Assembly: GCF_900172265.1 (NCBI RefSeq)
Contig: NZ_FWFK01000001.1
Coordinates: forward strand, 310,001-374,000
DNA from: Roseivivax jejudonensis
GTDB taxonomy: Bacteria; Pseudomonadota; Alphaproteobacteria; Rhodobacterales; Rhodobacteraceae
Length of the DNA stretch: 64,000 nucleotides
Direction of reading: 5' to 3'
Part shown: positions 63,780 through 64,000 of the stretch, piece by piece
Numbering within the stretch: the stretch's first letter is position 1
Layout of the letters: each line of letters begins with the position of its first letter
Translations under genes and position numbers: made by a program
Notes under the pieces: generated by a model
Seen by the model: only the letters and a program-made list of their open reading frames with translations
Databases searched by the model: none
What the model was told of the DNA's origin: nothing

Positions 63780-64000
63780 ATGAAGGATTCGCGGGGCAAG
63801 ACCGCTGACGACCTGCGCTCGGCGCGCTGGTTCGCGCCCGACGACCTGCGCAGCTTCGGCCACCGTTCGCGCATGATGCAGCTTGGCTACTCCGAGGAGG
63901 AATTCCGCGGCCGGCCCATCATCGGCATTCTCGACACCTGGTCCGAGTTGAACTCGTGCCACAGCCACTTCCCCGAGCGCGTGAAGGACGTCAAACGCGG
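63780..64000 (+). CDS. IlvD/Edd-family sugar-acid dehydratase, 5' part only
   Basis: The first 73 codons run off the window. After a variable start (MKDSRGKTADDLRSARWF) come GHRSRMMQLGY, FRGRPIIGILDTWSELNSCH and HFPERVKDVKRG. This is the N-terminus of iron-sulfur dehydratases acting on arabonate, xylonate or related acids; NTWSELN.C is their conserved segment, with a cluster-binding Cys. GGGAGGAG precedes the ATG. Divergent from the second Tct operon and under the same type of operator, so uptake and dehydration of one sugar acid are probably co-regulated. Confidence 0.85.
   Translation, partial: MKDSRGKTADDLRSARWFAPDDLRSFGHRSRMMQLGYSEEEFRGRPIIGILDTWSELNSCHSHFPERVKDVKR

Overview
The window is high-GC, densely coded DNA that reads as the chromosome of a halotolerant alphaproteobacterium of the Rhodobacterales (Rhodobacteraceae type). 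This is an inference from the gene families: TRAP and tripartite tricarboxylate (Tct) carriers, a subunit I/III-fused caa3 oxidase, a LigM-type O-demethylase, and fused glycine/sarcosine-dimethylglycine methyltransferase. No rRNA, tRNA, CRISPR array, integrase or intact IS element was recognised.

Layout. 0-7 kb: a PAS/HisKA_2 sensor kinase with an overlapping receiver-only partner, small secreted proteins, a gene-poor 1.2 kb stretch and three unrecognised genes in one operon. 7-10.6 kb: a large ExeM/NucH-type nuclease. 10.7-21.3 kb: an ECF sigma/anti-sigma pair, a divergent DUF2333 operon, a small membrane protein and an eight-gene Mrp-type Na+/H+ antiporter operon. A promoter motif GGATGAA-N14-CGT(A/C)TT stands before all four transcription units, so this looks like a self-contained ECF regulon. 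21.5-33.3 kb: a spermidine-synthase-like fusion, trehalose synthesis (otsB, otsA) with a Crp/Fnr regulator and PIG-L deacetylase, then an operon for glycine betaine synthesis by glycine methylation with its SAM recycling enzymes (metK, ahcY, adenosine kinase). 33.9-36.2 kb: thiamine salvage (thiM-thiE-thiD) behind a TPP riboswitch. 36.5-42.1 kb: a caa3-type cytochrome oxidase operon ending in a triheme cytochrome c.

42.4-50.6 kb: an EamA transporter, then a GntR-controlled operon with a LigM-like O-demethylase, a TRAP carrier, a MetF-like reductase and an extradiol dioxygenase; together these suggest uptake, demethylation and ring cleavage of a methoxylated aromatic acid. 50.6-58.1 kb: an AbrB-type transporter and a Tct carrier divergent from a response regulator/histidine kinase/binding-protein operon. 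58.5-59.2 kb: decayed DNA, holding a frameshifted paralogue of the gene upstream of otsB joined to the tail of a GlxA/AraC regulator. 59.4-64 kb: a second Tct carrier with a LacI regulator, divergent from a sugar-acid dehydratase that runs off the end; two near-identical palindromic operators lie between them.

The central theme is osmotic and ionic adaptation: ion extrusion (Mrp) and two compatible-solute routes (trehalose and betaine) lie within about 20 kb, with an ECF-type promoter set on the ion-transport side and EcfG-like (GGAAC/GGACC-N16-17-CGTT) motifs on the trehalose side.
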